The notes beneath the pieces were generated by a model. The model worked only from the letters and a program-made list of their open reading frames with translations. It made no database searches and had not been told where the DNA came from. A DNA stretch of 64,000 nucleotides, taken from positions 1 through 64,000 of the forward strand of contig CANJMQ010000006.1 of the NCBI GenBank assembly GCA_947475225.1. Direction: 5' to 3'. Position 1 is the stretch's first letter. Every line of letters begins with the position of its first letter. Shown piece after piece: positions 17,178 to 26,250 of the stretch. The translations under genes and the position numbers were made by a program. The stretch comes from Bradyrhizobiaceae bacterium. Lineage in GTDB: Bacteria > Pseudomonadota > Alphaproteobacteria > Rhizobiales > Aestuariivirgaceae.

Positions 17178-17942
17178 ATGGCAGACCTGTCGCTCTTCGA
17201 TCTCTCGGGGGAGAAAGCGCTGGTTACCGGCGCCAGCCGTGGCATCGGACAGGAGCTCGCCGTGGCGCTGGCTCGCGCTGGCGCAGATGTCGCCATCACG
17301 GCGCGCGATGCAGCGAGCCTCTCCCCCTGCGCGGAGACCGTCACCAGACTTGGCCGCAAGGCGGTGCCGCTGGCGCTCGACGTGCGCGACGTGGCGCAGG
17401 TTGGCACGGTGGTCGGCGCCGCTGCCCAACAGCTGGGCGGCCTGTCCATCCTCGTCAACAATGCTGGCGTTGAGGAGGTCACGCCCTCGCTCGAGGTGAC
17501 GGAAGATATCTGGGACAAGATCCTCGACACCAACCTGAAGGGGTCTTTCTTCTGCGCGCAGGCCGCAGCACAGCGCATGACGGCGGGTGGCTCGATCATC
17601 AATCTCTGCTCGCTCACCACCGAGGTCGGCATCCCGACGGCAGTGCCCTATGGCTCTTCCAAGACGGGGCTCTTGGGCATGACCCGCGCACTTGCCGCCG
17701 AGTGGGCCTCACTCGGCATCCGCGTCAACGCCATTGCGCCGGGCTACTTCCGCACCGCGATGACCGAGGTCTTCTACGAAAACGACGCCTGGCAGCAGGC
17801 AATGAAAGCCAAGATCCCTATGGCCCGTTTCGGCAACCTCGACGACCTTGACGGCATCGCGGTCTTCCTCGCCTCGCGCGCCTCCGCCTACATCACCGGA
17901 CAGTGCTTCCCCGTCGATGGCGGCTTCCTCGCCTCGATCTGA
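17178..17942 (+). CDS. short-chain dehydrogenase/reductase
   Basis: A 254-residue classical SDR that interconverts a secondary alcohol and a ketone with NAD(P). The cofactor motif is TGASRGIG, NNAG stabilises the core, and Ser plus Tyr-x3-Lys (YGSSK) form the active site. FPVDGGF near the end is typical of gluconate 5-dehydrogenase or 3-oxoacyl reductase-like SDRs. Its start lies one base after the ATPase stop, with GAGGA just upstream. Together with the following MDR it suggests oxidation of a polyol or hydroxy compound brought in by the transporter (inference). Confidence 0.85.
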   Translation: MADLSLFDLSGEKALVTGASRGIGQELAVALARAGADVAITARDAASLSPCAETVTRLGRKAVPLALDVRDVAQVGTVVGAAAQQLGGLSILVNNAGVEEVTPSLEVTEDIWDKILDTNLKGSFFCAQAAAQRMTAGGSIINLCSLTTEVGIPTAVPYGSSKTGLLGMTRALAAEWASLGIRVNAIAPGYFRTAMTEVFYENDAWQQAMKAKIPMARFGNLDDLDGIAVFLASRASAYITGQCFPVDGGFLASI

Positions 17943-17953
17943 AAGGATCCGAC

Positions 17954-18946
17954 ATGAAGGCCGTGAGGCTTTACGCCAAGGGCGATCTCCGCGTCGAAGA
18001 GATCGCAGCACCCACGGCGCCGCCGCCCGGCTGGGTGAACATCGCCGTCACCGCAGCCGGCATCTGCGGCTCGGACCTTCACAACTACCGAACCGGCCAG
18101 TGGATCACCCGCAGCCCCTCGGTGCCCGGCCACGAACTGATCGGCCGCGTCACGGCCTTGGGCGCGGGCGTCGTCGATCTCACCATCGGCGAGCGCGTGG
18201 TAGCCGACTCCCGCTTCTGGTGCGGCCAGTGCCCGGCGTGCCGGGCAGGCAACCACCACCTCTGCGCCAGCCTCGGCTTCGTGGGCGAGGCCTGCGACGG
18301 CGGCTTCGCACAGCACACCTCCCTGCCCCGCCGCCTCCTGCACCGGCTGACGGGCGATCTGCCGGACGAGGTGGCCGTGATGGCTGAGCCCGTGGCCGTG
18401 GCGCTTCACGCCGTGAGGCGGCTGCAGCCGGACCACGATGCGCCGGTGCTCATCGCCGGCTGTGGCCCCATCGGCGGCCTGGCGGCACTTGTGCTGTCAG
18501 GCATGGGACACCGCGATATCCGCGTCGCTGACCGCAACGCCAGCCGCCTCGCCCGCGTCTGCGCGGTCACGGGTGCCAGCCCTGTGGCGCTGGAACCTGC
18601 CTCCGCAGGACCAGGCATCCTTTTCGCCATTGAGGCAACCGGCAGCACGGCGGCGCTGGGCAGCCTGACAGGTTGCGTGGCCGGAGGTGGCGCCATCGCG
18701 CTGGTCGGCATCATGCATGGCACGATTGACCTCGACCCCAACATGCTGGTCGAACGCGAGGTCAGCCTCATCGGTTGCCATGCCTTCCGGGATGAACTGC
18801 CCGAAGCAATCGCCCTTCTCGCCCGCATGGCGCCGCAGGCCCGCCAGCTCATCGACCGCGAAATCACAATCTTCGAGGTTCCCCAAGCCTATGAGCGGCT
18901 GATCGCCGGGGACTCGGAAGGGCTGAAGACGGTGGTCAGGCCCTGA
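17954..18946 (+). CDS. zinc-dependent medium-chain alcohol dehydrogenase
   Basis: A 330-residue MDR of the sorbitol/L-idonate/threonine dehydrogenase type. Catalytic zinc ligands are the Cys in GICGSDLH and the His/Glu of GHELIG. The structural zinc site has four cysteines in CGQCPACRAGNHHLC. The NAD-binding motif is AGCGPIGG. The ATG at 17954 follows GAAAGGAT and lies 11 nt after the SDR stop. It is the last gene before the promoter of the E1/E2 operon, and likely oxidises a polyol or sugar acid in the same pathway. The true substrate is unknown. Confidence 0.85.
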   Translation: MKAVRLYAKGDLRVEEIAAPTAPPPGWVNIAVTAAGICGSDLHNYRTGQWITRSPSVPGHELIGRVTALGAGVVDLTIGERVVADSRFWCGQCPACRAGNHHLCASLGFVGEACDGGFAQHTSLPRRLLHRLTGDLPDEVAVMAEPVAVALHAVRRLQPDHDAPVLIAGCGPIGGLAALVLSGMGHRDIRVADRNASRLARVCAVTGASPVALEPASAGPGILFAIEATGSTAALGSLTGCVAGGGAIALVGIMHGTIDLDPNMLVEREVSLIGCHAFRDELPEAIALLARMAPQARQLIDREITIFEVPQAYERLIAGDSEGLKTVVRP

Positions 18947-19035
18947 GGCCGCCGGAACGACTGATCATCTCCATTCCCGTTCGCTCCCCCTGCCGGGGGT
19001 CAGGAGCGGCTTGTGCGCCGAGGGTCTCGCAACCA

Positions 19036-19070
19036 ATACTTATTGACACTCGCTGAGACAAAAGTATCTT
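19036..19070 (+). promoter_or_regulatory. promoter and candidate operator of the E1/E2-kinase-SorC operon
   Basis: TTGACA (19043-19048) and TATCTT (19065-19070) are 16 bp apart, in a 200-bp gap after the MDR gene. An inverted pair ATACTT (19036-19041) and AAGTAT (19062-19067) brackets the -35 box and overlaps the -10, a position suitable for the SorC regulator encoded at the end of the operon. Assignment to SorC is inference. Confidence 0.5.
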
Positions 19071-19155
19071 AATACCATCCCCGACGGCGCCGGGCCTAGC
19101 CGGCCGCCCGGCGGCGCGTCCCGCGCCTGCACGACATGCTGAAAGGAACCGCGTG

Positions 19156-20172
19156 ATGAACGCCGTTAGCAAGATCAAGCCGAACGCCCGGCCCTTCTAC
19201 CAGCGATACTCTCCGGCTGAACTGAAGGAAGCGCTGCGCAAGATGCATCTGATCCGCCGCTTAGAGGAAGGCGCGGAAGAGGCCTACATGCGCGGCCTGA
19301 TCCACGGCACCATGCACCTGTCCATCGGCCAGGAGGGCTCCGCCGTGGGCGCCACCATGGCGCTGCGGAATTCCGACTACATCACCTCCACCCATCGCGG
19401 CCATGGCCACTGCATCGGCAAGGGGGCGGATCCCAGGCTGATGTTCGCCGAGTTCTTCGGCAAGGAGGAAGGCTATTGCCGTGGTCGCGGCGGCTCCATG
19501 CACATTGCCGACGTTTCGACCGGCAACCTCGGCGCCAATGGCATCGTCGGCGGAGGGCTTCCCATCGCGGTGGGCGCGGCACTCGCCATCAAGAAGCAGA
19601 AGCGCGACGACGTCGCCATGTGCTTTTTCGGCGACGGCGCATCGAATGAAGGCGCCTTCCACGAGGCCCTCAACATGGCCTCGATCTGGAAGCTGCCCGT
19701 CGTCTTCGTCTGCGAGAACAACAAATACGGCATGTCGGTGTCGACCGAGCGCTCCATGGCGGTGGCCAACGTCGCCGACCGTGCTTCGGCCTATGGCATG
19801 CCGGGCGTCATCGCTGACGGCAATGCCATCGCCGACGTCGAGGAGGCAATCTCCGAGGCCGTTGCACGCGCCAGGCGCGGTGAAGGCCCCACCCTGGTTG
19901 AATGCAAGACCTACCGCACCCGCGGCCACTCCCGCTCAGACCGGAACCGCTATCGCACCAAGGAAGAGATCGAGGAATGGAAGGCGCGTGACCCCATTCC
20001 GCATTTCGAAGCCGAGTTGATGGCACATGGCATCGCAACCGAGGCCGAGGTGAGCGCCATCCGCGACTCCGCCGAGGCCGAGATCGCGGCGGGCATCGAA
20101 TTCGCCAGGCTCGGCACTGATCCGAACCCCGCCGAAGTCACCCGCGACGTCTATTCCAACGAGGCCGCGTAA
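19156..20172 (+). CDS. TPP-dependent dehydrogenase E1 alpha (acetoin/pyruvate type)
   Basis: A 338-residue alpha subunit of a 2-oxoacid or acetoin dehydrogenase complex. The thiamine-diphosphate motif runs from FGDGASNEG to CENNKYG about 30 residues later. [19 protein letters not shown] and RGRGGSMHI are characteristic of the PdhA/AcoA family. The ATG at 19156 has AAGGA eight bases upstream; a GTG three bases earlier is also possible. It starts a five-gene run and overlaps the E1 beta start by one base (TAATG). Given polyol dehydrogenases upstream and a sugar kinase downstream, an acetoin-like hydroxyketone is a more likely substrate class than pyruvate (inference). Confidence 0.85.
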   Translation: MNAVSKIKPNARPFYQRYSPAELKEALRKMHLIRRLEEGAEEAYMRGLIHGTMHLSIGQEGSAVGATMALRNSDYITSTHRGHGHCIGKGADPRLMFAEFFGKEEGYCRGRGGSMHIADVSTGNLGANGIVGGGLPIAVGAALAIKKQKRDDVAMCFFGDGASNEGAFHEALNMASIWKLPVVFVCENNKYGMSVSTERSMAVANVADRASAYGMPGVIADGNAIADVEEAISEAVARARRGEGPTLVECKTYRTRGHSRSDRNRYRTKEEIEEWKARDPIPHFEAELMAHGIATEAEVSAIRDSAEAEIAAGIEFARLGTDPNPAEVTRDVYSNEAA

Positions 20173-21158
20173 TGCGCGAACTCACCTATGCGCAGGCCAT
20201 CCAGGAGGCGCTGGCGCAGGCGATGGATGCTGATCCGTCCGTCTTCCTGATGGGCGAGGACATCGGCGTCTATGGTGGTGCTTTTCAGGTGACGGGCGAC
20301 CTCGTGCATCGCTACGGCGAGGACCGCGTGATGGACGCGCCGATCTCCGAGCTGGGCCAGGCTGGTGTGGCGGTGGGCGCCGCACTGGCGGGCTGCAAGC
20401 CGGTGCTGGAATTCCAATTCTCGGATTTTGCAACGCTGGCCATGGAGCAGATCGTCAACCAGGCGGCCAAGCTCCGCTTCATGCTCGGCGGCAAGGTGAA
20501 CGTGCCACTGGTGATGCGCTTCCCCGCCGGTTCCGGCACGGGGGCCGCCGCACAGCATTCGCAGTCGCTCGATGCCTGGCTTGCCCATGTCCCCGGCCTG
20601 AAAGTAATCCAGCCGTCAACGCCCGCTGATGTGAAGGGCATGCTGCTCGCGGCCATCGACGACCCAGACCCCGTCATGGTGTTCGAGCACAAGCTGCTCT
20701 ACAAGATGAAGGGCGAGGTTCCGGAAGAGCCCTACCGCATTGCCATCGGCAAGGCGCATGTGGCGCGCGAGGGGCGTGACGTGACCGTGGTCGCCACTTC
20801 AATCATGGTCCACAAGTCGCTCGAAGCCGCGCAAATCCTCGCTGCGGAGGACATCGACGTCGAGGTCATCGACCTTCGCACGCTGCGGCCCATCGACACC
20901 GCGACGATCATCGAGAGCGTGAAGAAGACCTCTCGGCTGGCCTGCGTCTATGAGGGCGTCAAGACGCTCGGCATCGGCTCCGAGATCTCGGCCCGCATCG
21001 CCGAAAGCGAGGCCTTCGACTATCTCGACGCACCAATCCTGCGACTTGGCGGTGTCGAGTCGCCCATCCCCTACAATCCGGAACTCGAAAAGGCCGCCGT
21101 GCCGCAGGTGCCGGGCATCGTCGAAGCCTTGCGCAACCTCGTCCGGGGACGCATGTAA
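20172..21158 (+). CDS. TPP-dependent dehydrogenase E1 beta (acetoin/pyruvate type)
   Basis: A 328-residue transketolase-like beta subunit that completes the thiamine active site with the alpha subunit. [41 protein letters not shown] and [17 protein letters not shown] are the usual PdhB/AcoB blocks. The C-terminal transketolase domain includes [15 protein letters not shown]. Start overlaps the alpha stop, and the E2 gene begins two bases after its own stop. It lacks the N-terminal lipoyl domain seen in some alphaproteobacterial PDH beta subunits, which argues that this is a catabolic complex and not the main PDH. Confidence 0.85.
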   Translation: MRELTYAQAIQEALAQAMDADPSVFLMGEDIGVYGGAFQVTGDLVHRYGEDRVMDAPISELGQAGVAVGAALAGCKPVLEFQFSDFATLAMEQIVNQAAKLRFMLGGKVNVPLVMRFPAGSGTGAAAQHSQSLDAWLAHVPGLKVIQPSTPADVKGMLLAAIDDPDPVMVFEHKLLYKMKGEVPEEPYRIAIGKAHVAREGRDVTVVATSIMVHKSLEAAQILAAEDIDVEVIDLRTLRPIDTATIIESVKKTSRLACVYEGVKTLGIGSEISARIAESEAFDYLDAPILRLGGVESPIPYNPELEKAAVPQVPGIVEALRNLVRGRM

Positions 21159-21159
21159 C

Positions 21160-22407
21160 ATGGCCGTCGAAGTCATCCTTCCCCGCGTCGACATGGACAT
21201 GGCGACGGGCAAGATCTCGAAGTGGCACCACAAGGACGGCGACAAGGTCGCCAAGGGTGCGGCCCTGTTCGAGATCGAGACCGACAAGGCCGCGATGGAG
21301 ATCGACGCCCCCGCCGACGGCATCCTGCGCAACATCGTGGTCACCGAGGGCGGCACCGCCGCAGTGGGCTCTGCTGTCGCCTGGATCTATGCCGAGGGTG
21401 AGGCCGTCACGGCTGCAGCCCCTGCTGCTGCCGCACAGGTCACCAATGCAGCCACGCCCACCGCCGCTGCCACAGCAGCGCCTGTTGCATCCACAACGAC
21501 CCTCAACGGTGAGGCCCCGCGCGCCACGCCGCTCGCCCGCCGCCTCGCCCGACAGGCGGGCCTGTCGATTGCCGCCATCACCGGCAGTGGCCCACGTGGC
21601 CGCATCACCGCCGCCGATGTCCGCAGCACTGAAGAGGCAAAGCCCGCCGCAGCACCAGCACCCGCCGCCACACCGGACCCCGTGCAGAAACTCTATGCCC
21701 CCGGCAGCTTCGAGGTGATCCCGGTCGACGGCATGCGCCGCACCATCGCGGCGCGTCTCACCGAGTCCAAGCAAACCGTCCCCCACTTCTATCTCTCCGT
21801 CACCTGCACGCTCACAACATTGATGGCGACGCGCGAACGCCTCAATGCCGCCGCGCCGAAGGGTGCCGACGGCCAGCCGCTGTGGAAGCTGTCGATCAAC
21901 GACTTCATCATCAAGGCCATGGCTCTGGCACTGCAGAAAGTGCCCAACGCCAACGTCACCTGGGCCGGCGACTCGATCCTGCAACACAAGTCCAGCGACG
22001 TCGGCGTCGCGGTTGCGGTCGAAGGCGGACTGTTCACCCCAGTCATCCGCAACGCCGAGGGCAAGACCCTCACCACAATCTCCACTGAGATGAAGGAACT
22101 GGCCGCCAAGGCCCGCGCCCGGAAGCTGGTGCCGTCTGAATACCAGGGCGGCACCACGGCCATCTCGAACCTCGGCATGTATGGGATCGAGCAGTTCACG
22201 GCCATCATCAATCCGCCGCAGGCCACAATCCTTGCGGTTGGTGCGGCCGTGGACCGCTTCATACCCGTCAAAGGCCAGCCGGTGCTGGCCAGCCAGATGA
22301 ACTGCACGCTCTCCTGCGATCATCGCGCGGTCGACGGAGCTGTTGGTGCGGAATTCCTGCAGGCCTTCGGGCAGCTTATTGAAGAACCATTGCTGATGCT
22401 GGCGTGA
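21160..22407 (+). CDS. dihydrolipoamide acyltransferase E2
   Basis: A 415-residue E2 core. One lipoyl domain at the N-terminus carries the lipoylated Lys43 in ETDKAAMEI. An Ala/Pro/Thr-rich linker (about 82-110) leads to a peripheral subunit-binding domain (ATPLARRLARQAG to GRITAADV, about 120-155). A second Ala/Pro linker precedes the catalytic domain, which ends with HRAVDG (His388). No E3 (lipoamide dehydrogenase) gene is present in the cluster, so a shared E3 must serve. The product is an acyl-CoA, acetyl-CoA if the complex is acetoin-type. Confidence 0.85.
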   Translation: MAVEVILPRVDMDMATGKISKWHHKDGDKVAKGAALFEIETDKAAMEIDAPADGILRNIVVTEGGTAAVGSAVAWIYAEGEAVTAAAPAAAAQVTNAATPTAAATAAPVASTTTLNGEAPRATPLARRLARQAGLSIAAITGSGPRGRITAADVRSTEEAKPAAAPAPAATPDPVQKLYAPGSFEVIPVDGMRRTIAARLTESKQTVPHFYLSVTCTLTTLMATRERLNAAAPKGADGQPLWKLSINDFIIKAMALALQKVPNANVTWAGDSILQHKSSDVGVAVAVEGGLFTPVIRNAEGKTLTTISTEMKELAAKARARKLVPSEYQGGTTAISNLGMYGIEQFTAIINPPQATILAVGAAVDRFIPVKGQPVLASQMNCTLSCDHRAVDGAVGAEFLQAFGQLIEEPLLMLA

Positions 22408-22438
22408 AGACAGACACAGCCGATCAAGGGAGGTTTGC

Positions 22439-23386
22439 GTGCCACGCTATGACTATGTCTCCATGGGCTTCTACACCTATGATTGCCTTGGCTGGCCCTT
22501 CAGCGAAATCCCGCCGGGTGGCGGCACGGTGTTCATCGACGAACTGACGCTGGCCGTATCCGGTGCCGGCGGCACCGCGGCCATCGCCGCAGCCAAGATG
22601 GGGCTGAAGACACTGGCAGTGGCAGGCGTCGGCGAGGACCTGATGGGCGACTGGGTGCTGCAGCGTCTTGCCCACTTCGGCGTCGATACATGGGGCGTGC
22701 AGCACCACCCGGGCTGGAAGACATCCTCCTCCATCGTCACCATTCGCCCCGATGGTTCCCGCCCGGCGCTGCACATGAAGGGCGCCACATCCAGTTTCTT
22801 CGTCACCGACGAGATGATCCCGCGCGCCGTGGACACCAGGGTGTTCCACGCCGGCGGCGTCGGCCTCATGGATGCGATGGACAAGGGCCAGACGGCGGTG
22901 GTCATGAAGGCCGCCAAGGCCAAGGGTGTCACCACCACGGTCGATGTCTTCGCGGGCGCGCCGAAGGATCTTCCGGCCATCGCTCAGGTGCTGCCCCACA
23001 CCGACTATTTCATGCCCTCGATCGAAGAGGCGCAGGCGCTCTGCGGCCTCTCCGACCTTGGCGACACGGCGAAGTTCTTCCTCGACATGGGTGTCAAGGC
23101 CTGCGTGCTCACGCTCGGTGGCGACGGCGCCTATTACCATGACCGCGACGGCGTAACGTTCCACAGCCCTGCCTACGACATAACCGTCAAATGCACCTGC
23201 GGCTGCGGTGATGCCTTCAACGCAGGCTTCGCGGTGGCGCTGGTGCATGGCTTCGACATGGAAACCGCAGTGCGGTTTGCCCAGGCCACCTCGGCGCTCA
23301 ATGCCACGGGGCTGGGTTCGCAGGCGGGCGTGGAGGACTTCGCGCACACGCTGGATTTCATGAAAACCATGCAGACGAAGGGCTGA
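22439..23386 (+). CDS. PfkB-family carbohydrate kinase
   Basis: A 315-residue ribokinase-fold kinase expected to phosphorylate a sugar or sugar-like intermediate. The N-terminal glycine region SGAGGTAAIAAAKMG and C-terminal signature CGCGDAFNAGF (catalytic Asp preceded by the anion-hole glycines) are clear, although CGCGD replaces the usual TGAGD. The start is GTG at 22439 with GGGAGG upstream. It lies 31 nt after the E2 gene and 6 nt before the sorC-type regulator, so it belongs to the operon. A sugar kinase next to an acetoin-dehydrogenase-type complex is unusual. Confidence 0.8.
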   Translation: MPRYDYVSMGFYTYDCLGWPFSEIPPGGGTVFIDELTLAVSGAGGTAAIAAAKMGLKTLAVAGVGEDLMGDWVLQRLAHFGVDTWGVQHHPGWKTSSSIVTIRPDGSRPALHMKGATSSFFVTDEMIPRAVDTRVFHAGGVGLMDAMDKGQTAVVMKAAKAKGVTTTVDVFAGAPKDLPAIAQVLPHTDYFMPSIEEAQALCGLSDLGDTAKFFLDMGVKACVLTLGGDGAYYHDRDGVTFHSPAYDITVKCTCGCGDAFNAGFAVALVHGFDMETAVRFAQATSALNATGLGSQAGVEDFAHTLDFMKTMQTKG

Positions 23387-23392
23387 ACCGCG

Positions 23393-24385
23393 ATGCCGGA
23401 CAACGACCTGCCCCGCAAGAGCCGCCCGCTCACCCCTGAGCGAGGTGCGGGCCGCATCGCCCGCAACCGCATGCGCATTGCCTGGATGTATTACGTCGAG
23501 GGGCTCACCCAGCACGAGATCGCCCACCGCCTCGGCATCGGCCGCGTCACCGTGGTGCGCAACATCAACGAAGCGATCAGGCAGCGCGAGGTGAAGATCT
23601 GGATCGAGGGCGATGTCTCAGAGTGCTTCGTACTCGAGGGCGAACTCAAGAAGGCCTTCGGCTTCAAGGATGCCGTCGTGGTGCCGGAGCCCTCGACCGC
23701 CGACAGCATACGCAAATCGATCGGCGTCGCCGCCGGCATGTTCCTTTCCGACACGCTGGAGGATGACATGACGGTCGGCGTGGGCTGGGGCGCAACGCTC
23801 TATGAGTCACTCGCCACGCTGGCGCCGCGCACCCTCGAAAATGTGCAGGTCATCTCGCTGCTGGGCGGCATCGTGCAGGCACTGAAGTTCAACCCGGCGG
23901 AATTCGCCTGGCAGTTCGCCCGCATCATGGGCGCAGACTGCTACCTGTTCCAGGCGCCCGCGGTGGTGGATTCACCTGAAACCCGCGAGGCGCTGATCGA
24001 GCGCTGCGGCCTGCATGACATCTTCCGCAGGGCAGAGCGCCTCGACCTCGCCATCCTCAGCGTCGGCACCATGGCGCCCTCTTCCACCGCCTTCCGCTTC
24101 AACCTGATCAGCGACGAGGAACGCGCCGAACTGCTCAAGCTCGGCGCGGTGGGCGACATGCTGTACAATTTCTATGACCGCGAGGGCCGCCTCGTCGACC
24201 ACCCGGTCAATCGCCGCATCATGTCGCTGCCGATCGCGCAGCTTCGCAGCGTGCCCACCCGCGTCATCGCCTCGGGCGGCAACGACAAGGTGGACAGCCT
24301 GCTCGGCGCGATCAAGCTCGTGGACTGCAACGTGCTGATCACCAATGAGGCGACAGCGCGCGAGCTGCTGCTGGGCAGGACTTAG
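23393..24385 (+). CDS. SorC-family transcriptional regulator
   Basis: A 330-residue regulator with an N-terminal HTH (IAWMYYVEGLTQHEIAHRLGIGRVTVVRNI, about 25-55) and a C-terminal sugar-phosphate-binding domain of the SorC/DeoR-isomerase type (TVGVGWGATLYE, ILSVGTMAPSSTAF, VDCNVLITNEATA). It is the last gene of the operon and its end overlaps the convergent HdeD gene by four bases. SorC proteins sense phosphorylated sugars, so the effector is likely the product of the adjacent kinase. A candidate operator lies at 19036-19067. Confidence 0.85.
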   Translation: MPDNDLPRKSRPLTPERGAGRIARNRMRIAWMYYVEGLTQHEIAHRLGIGRVTVVRNINEAIRQREVKIWIEGDVSECFVLEGELKKAFGFKDAVVVPEPSTADSIRKSIGVAAGMFLSDTLEDDMTVGVGWGATLYESLATLAPRTLENVQVISLLGGIVQALKFNPAEFAWQFARIMGADCYLFQAPAVVDSPETREALIERCGLHDIFRRAERLDLAILSVGTMAPSSTAFRFNLISDEERAELLKLGAVGDMLYNFYDREGRLVDHPVNRRIMSLPIAQLRSVPTRVIASGGNDKVDSLLGAIKLVDCNVLITNEATARELLLGRT

Positions 24386-24945
24386 GCGCCGCGCACCTTC
24401 ATGAGGTTCTGTGCCGCCCCCTTCAGCTTCCAGCCGAAAGCGAGCAGCACGAGGCCGATGAGGACCGCCGTGGCGGCGATCACCCAGATGATGCTGACGG
24501 CGGCGGTCGCCGGATAGAACACGATCAGCAGACCCAGAGCCGCGCCAATGATGCCCGACAGCGCCAGAAGCCCCGGCTGCTCGATCTCCTTCCACATGAC
24601 CAGCGCGCCGATCAGCTGCAGGAGACCCGCCGCGATGTTCCAGAAGCCGATCAACAGCACCACGTAGGTAGTGGCAAAGCCCGGCGCGAGCAGGCAGACG
24701 AGGCCCGCCACGATGCCAACCAGCGCCGAGAGCAGGCTCGTCACCGACGTCCCCTGGTCCCGGCCGCGATAGACACCCCACAGGCCGAGAAGGCCGTCCA
24801 CCAGGGCATAGATGCCGAACAGTGTCACCACCACAGCGAGCGTTACCCCCGGATAGACGAAGGCGAGAATGCCGAATACCAGGCTCGCCAGCCCGCGCAG
24901 CATGATGGTCCGCCACATCGCCGTGAAGAATTCGCGCATTGCCAT
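24382..24945 (-). CDS. HdeD-family (DUF308) membrane protein
   Basis: A 187-residue inner-membrane protein with six hydrophobic helices arranged as repeated DUF308 units (LASLVFGILAFVYPG and LLALSGIIGAALGLLIVFYP). HdeD relatives are linked to acid or general stress in enterobacteria; here the role is unknown. An alternative ATG lies two codons in. It converges on the sorC-type gene with a four-base overlap and has the phosphotransacetylase remnant at its 5' side. Confidence 0.75.
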   Translation of the reverse strand: MAMREFFTAMWRTIMLRGLASLVFGILAFVYPGVTLAVVVTLFGIYALVDGLLGLWGVYRGRDQGTSVTSLLSALVGIVAGLVCLLAPGFATTYVVLLIGFWNIAAGLLQLIGALVMWKEIEQPGLLALSGIIGAALGLLIVFYPATAAVSIIWVIAATAVLIGLVLLAFGWKLKGAAQNLMKVRGA

Positions 24946-25058
24946 GTCAATCTTCCCCAGTTTGTCAAAACTGGTATCGGTTTAGCACAAACTACCTTGA
25001 GTCTGGAGAGCGGATTGGACACCCAACCCCACGCCAGATTCGAGTGGCTGATCGGGCG

Positions 25059-25291
25059 CACCAGGGCGCTGCCGGCCGCGCCCAGATCCTGGTGGTGCCG
25101 GACCTCGAGGCCGGCAACATGCTGGCCAAGAACCTCACCTTCCTGGCGGGTGCTGAGGCAGCGGGCATCGTGGTGGGCGCACGGGTGCCCATCGTGCTCA
25201 CCTCGCGGTCGGACTCTATCCGCCCCGTTTCGCCTCCTGCGCCATCGCAGCGCTTTATCCGCAGTCGCGCCCGGCCATACCCGGCGAATAG
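25059..25291 (+). pseudogene. C-terminal remnant of a phosphate acetyl/butyryltransferase
   Basis: The translation from about 25074 reads RAQILVVPDLEAGN, then MLAKNLTFLAGAEAAGIVVG and VPIVLTSRSDSIR, a very good match to the C-terminus of phosphate acetyl/butyryltransferases (often fused to a MaoC domain in alphaproteobacteria). After SDSIR one base is missing near 25224. In the next frame the protein continues RFASCAIAALYPQSRPA to a stop at 25289-25291, where the intact enzyme would end. Only about 75 codons remain and no start is present. This is a decayed gene end, probably from a deletion. Confidence 0.75.
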
Positions 25292-25520
25292 CTGCTCCCA
25301 GCCCCAAACCGTTCTTTTTGCTTGACAGTTTGGCCGCCCGGGCCCAATCCCTGACTGTGGCGCGGAAATTCCGCTCCATTCTCAAACAGGAACCCGAAAC
25401 CCAATGCCAAGCGACAGTCATAGTCGATCGACCATGCCGTTACTGGCCCGCGCGGGTTACTGAGTTTTCCTCGGTTCACCCCCGCCACCGGTAACGGCTG
25501 GTCGGTAAGAGGTGAACCAA

Positions 25521-25718
25521 ATGACCTTCAAGTCTCTCTTCACGTTCCGCAAGGCTGCCGTTCAGGGCGGTCAAAACGACGACGCCGGGATGATCGTCAT
25601 CCTGATGATGGCGCTCGTCTTCGTCCCCATCGTCATCGCCCATGCGGCGGTGATGCTGCCGGACGCACCCGGCACGCAGCTGGCCGGCATGTTCAGCGCC
25701 CTGCTGAAGACCTTCTGA
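25521..25718 (+). CDS. small membrane protein, hypothetical
   Basis: A 65-residue protein with one strongly hydrophobic segment (about 25-45, MIVILMMALVFVPIVIAHAAV) and a short amphipathic tail. AAGAGG eight bases before the ATG at 25521 and a terminator just after the stop support a real gene. An in-frame GTG at 25512 is less likely. No family recognised. Confidence 0.55.
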   Translation: MTFKSLFTFRKAAVQGGQNDDAGMIVILMMALVFVPIVIAHAAVMLPDAPGTQLAGMFSALLKTF

Positions 25719-25727
25719 AGACCCAAG

Positions 25728-25752
25728 GCCTCGCGCTCCGGCGCGGGGCTTT
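25728..25752. terminator. bidirectional terminator between small ORF and cytochrome c gene
   Basis: GCCTCGCGC (25728-25736) and GCGCGGGGC (25741-25749) form a stem of about nine pairs, one a G-T, with a 4-nt loop, followed by TTTCT. It lies between two convergent genes and can serve both. Confidence 0.65.
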
Positions 25753-26199
25753 CTACTTCGCCTGCAGGCCTGCGATATAGTCGATGAGATTGTCGACGCG
25801 CCGCTGCACGGAAGCCTCATCGCCTTTTGCCCCGCCCAGTTCCTGCGCTGATTCCGCCTTGAACCACACACCCCACACCGGCATCTCACGCTCACCATGG
25901 CCAGAGATGGCGTCACGCCCGTCGATCATCCGGACCAGCCTGTCGTGCGGGAACTCGCCATAACGCTGGGTGAGCGTCGTGAGGTTGGGTGGCCTGAGGG
26001 CAAGGCTGAAGGCCTTGGGGCCATTGCCCCTGGCATCCTCGCCATGGCAGCTCGCGCAATACATGTTGAAGTCATGTTCGCCGGAGACCCCGGCACCGGG
26101 ATCAGCGTCTTCCTGGGCGTGAATGGCGGTGGGGAAGAGGAACAGGAGAAGCAACGCAAAAGCCGGACGCAGCAGGGAATCGCCCATATCGATCACCAT
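25753..26199 (-). CDS. periplasmic c-type cytochrome
   Basis: A 148-residue monohaem cytochrome c. A signal peptide (about 1-28, PAFALLLLFLFPTAIHAQ) exports it. Haem is bound at CASCH and the axial Met is probably that of GEREMPVWG. It is a clear paralogue of the cytochrome at 43892-44308: both share CxxCHG, the YGEFP block and REMPxWG. An ATG at residue 5 is a possible alternative start. It probably carries electrons in the periplasm; partner unknown. Confidence 0.8.
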   Translation of the reverse strand: MVIDMGDSLLRPAFALLLLFLFPTAIHAQEDADPGAGVSGEHDFNMYCASCHGEDARGNGPKAFSLALRPPNLTTLTQRYGEFPHDRLVRMIDGRDAISGHGEREMPVWGVWFKAESAQELGGAKGDEASVQRRVDNLIDYIAGLQAK

Positions 26200-26250
26200 C
26201 CGATTTAAAGCTTCGTTCCGCGCTCGATCTTAGCCCGCCGCCCCAAGCTA

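Noticed and set aside
20959-22323. 454-codon minus-strand open frame opposite E1 beta/E2
   Set aside because: GC-rich shadow of the Ala/Pro-rich E2 gene; its Gly/Cys-rich translation has no domain or ribosome binding site.
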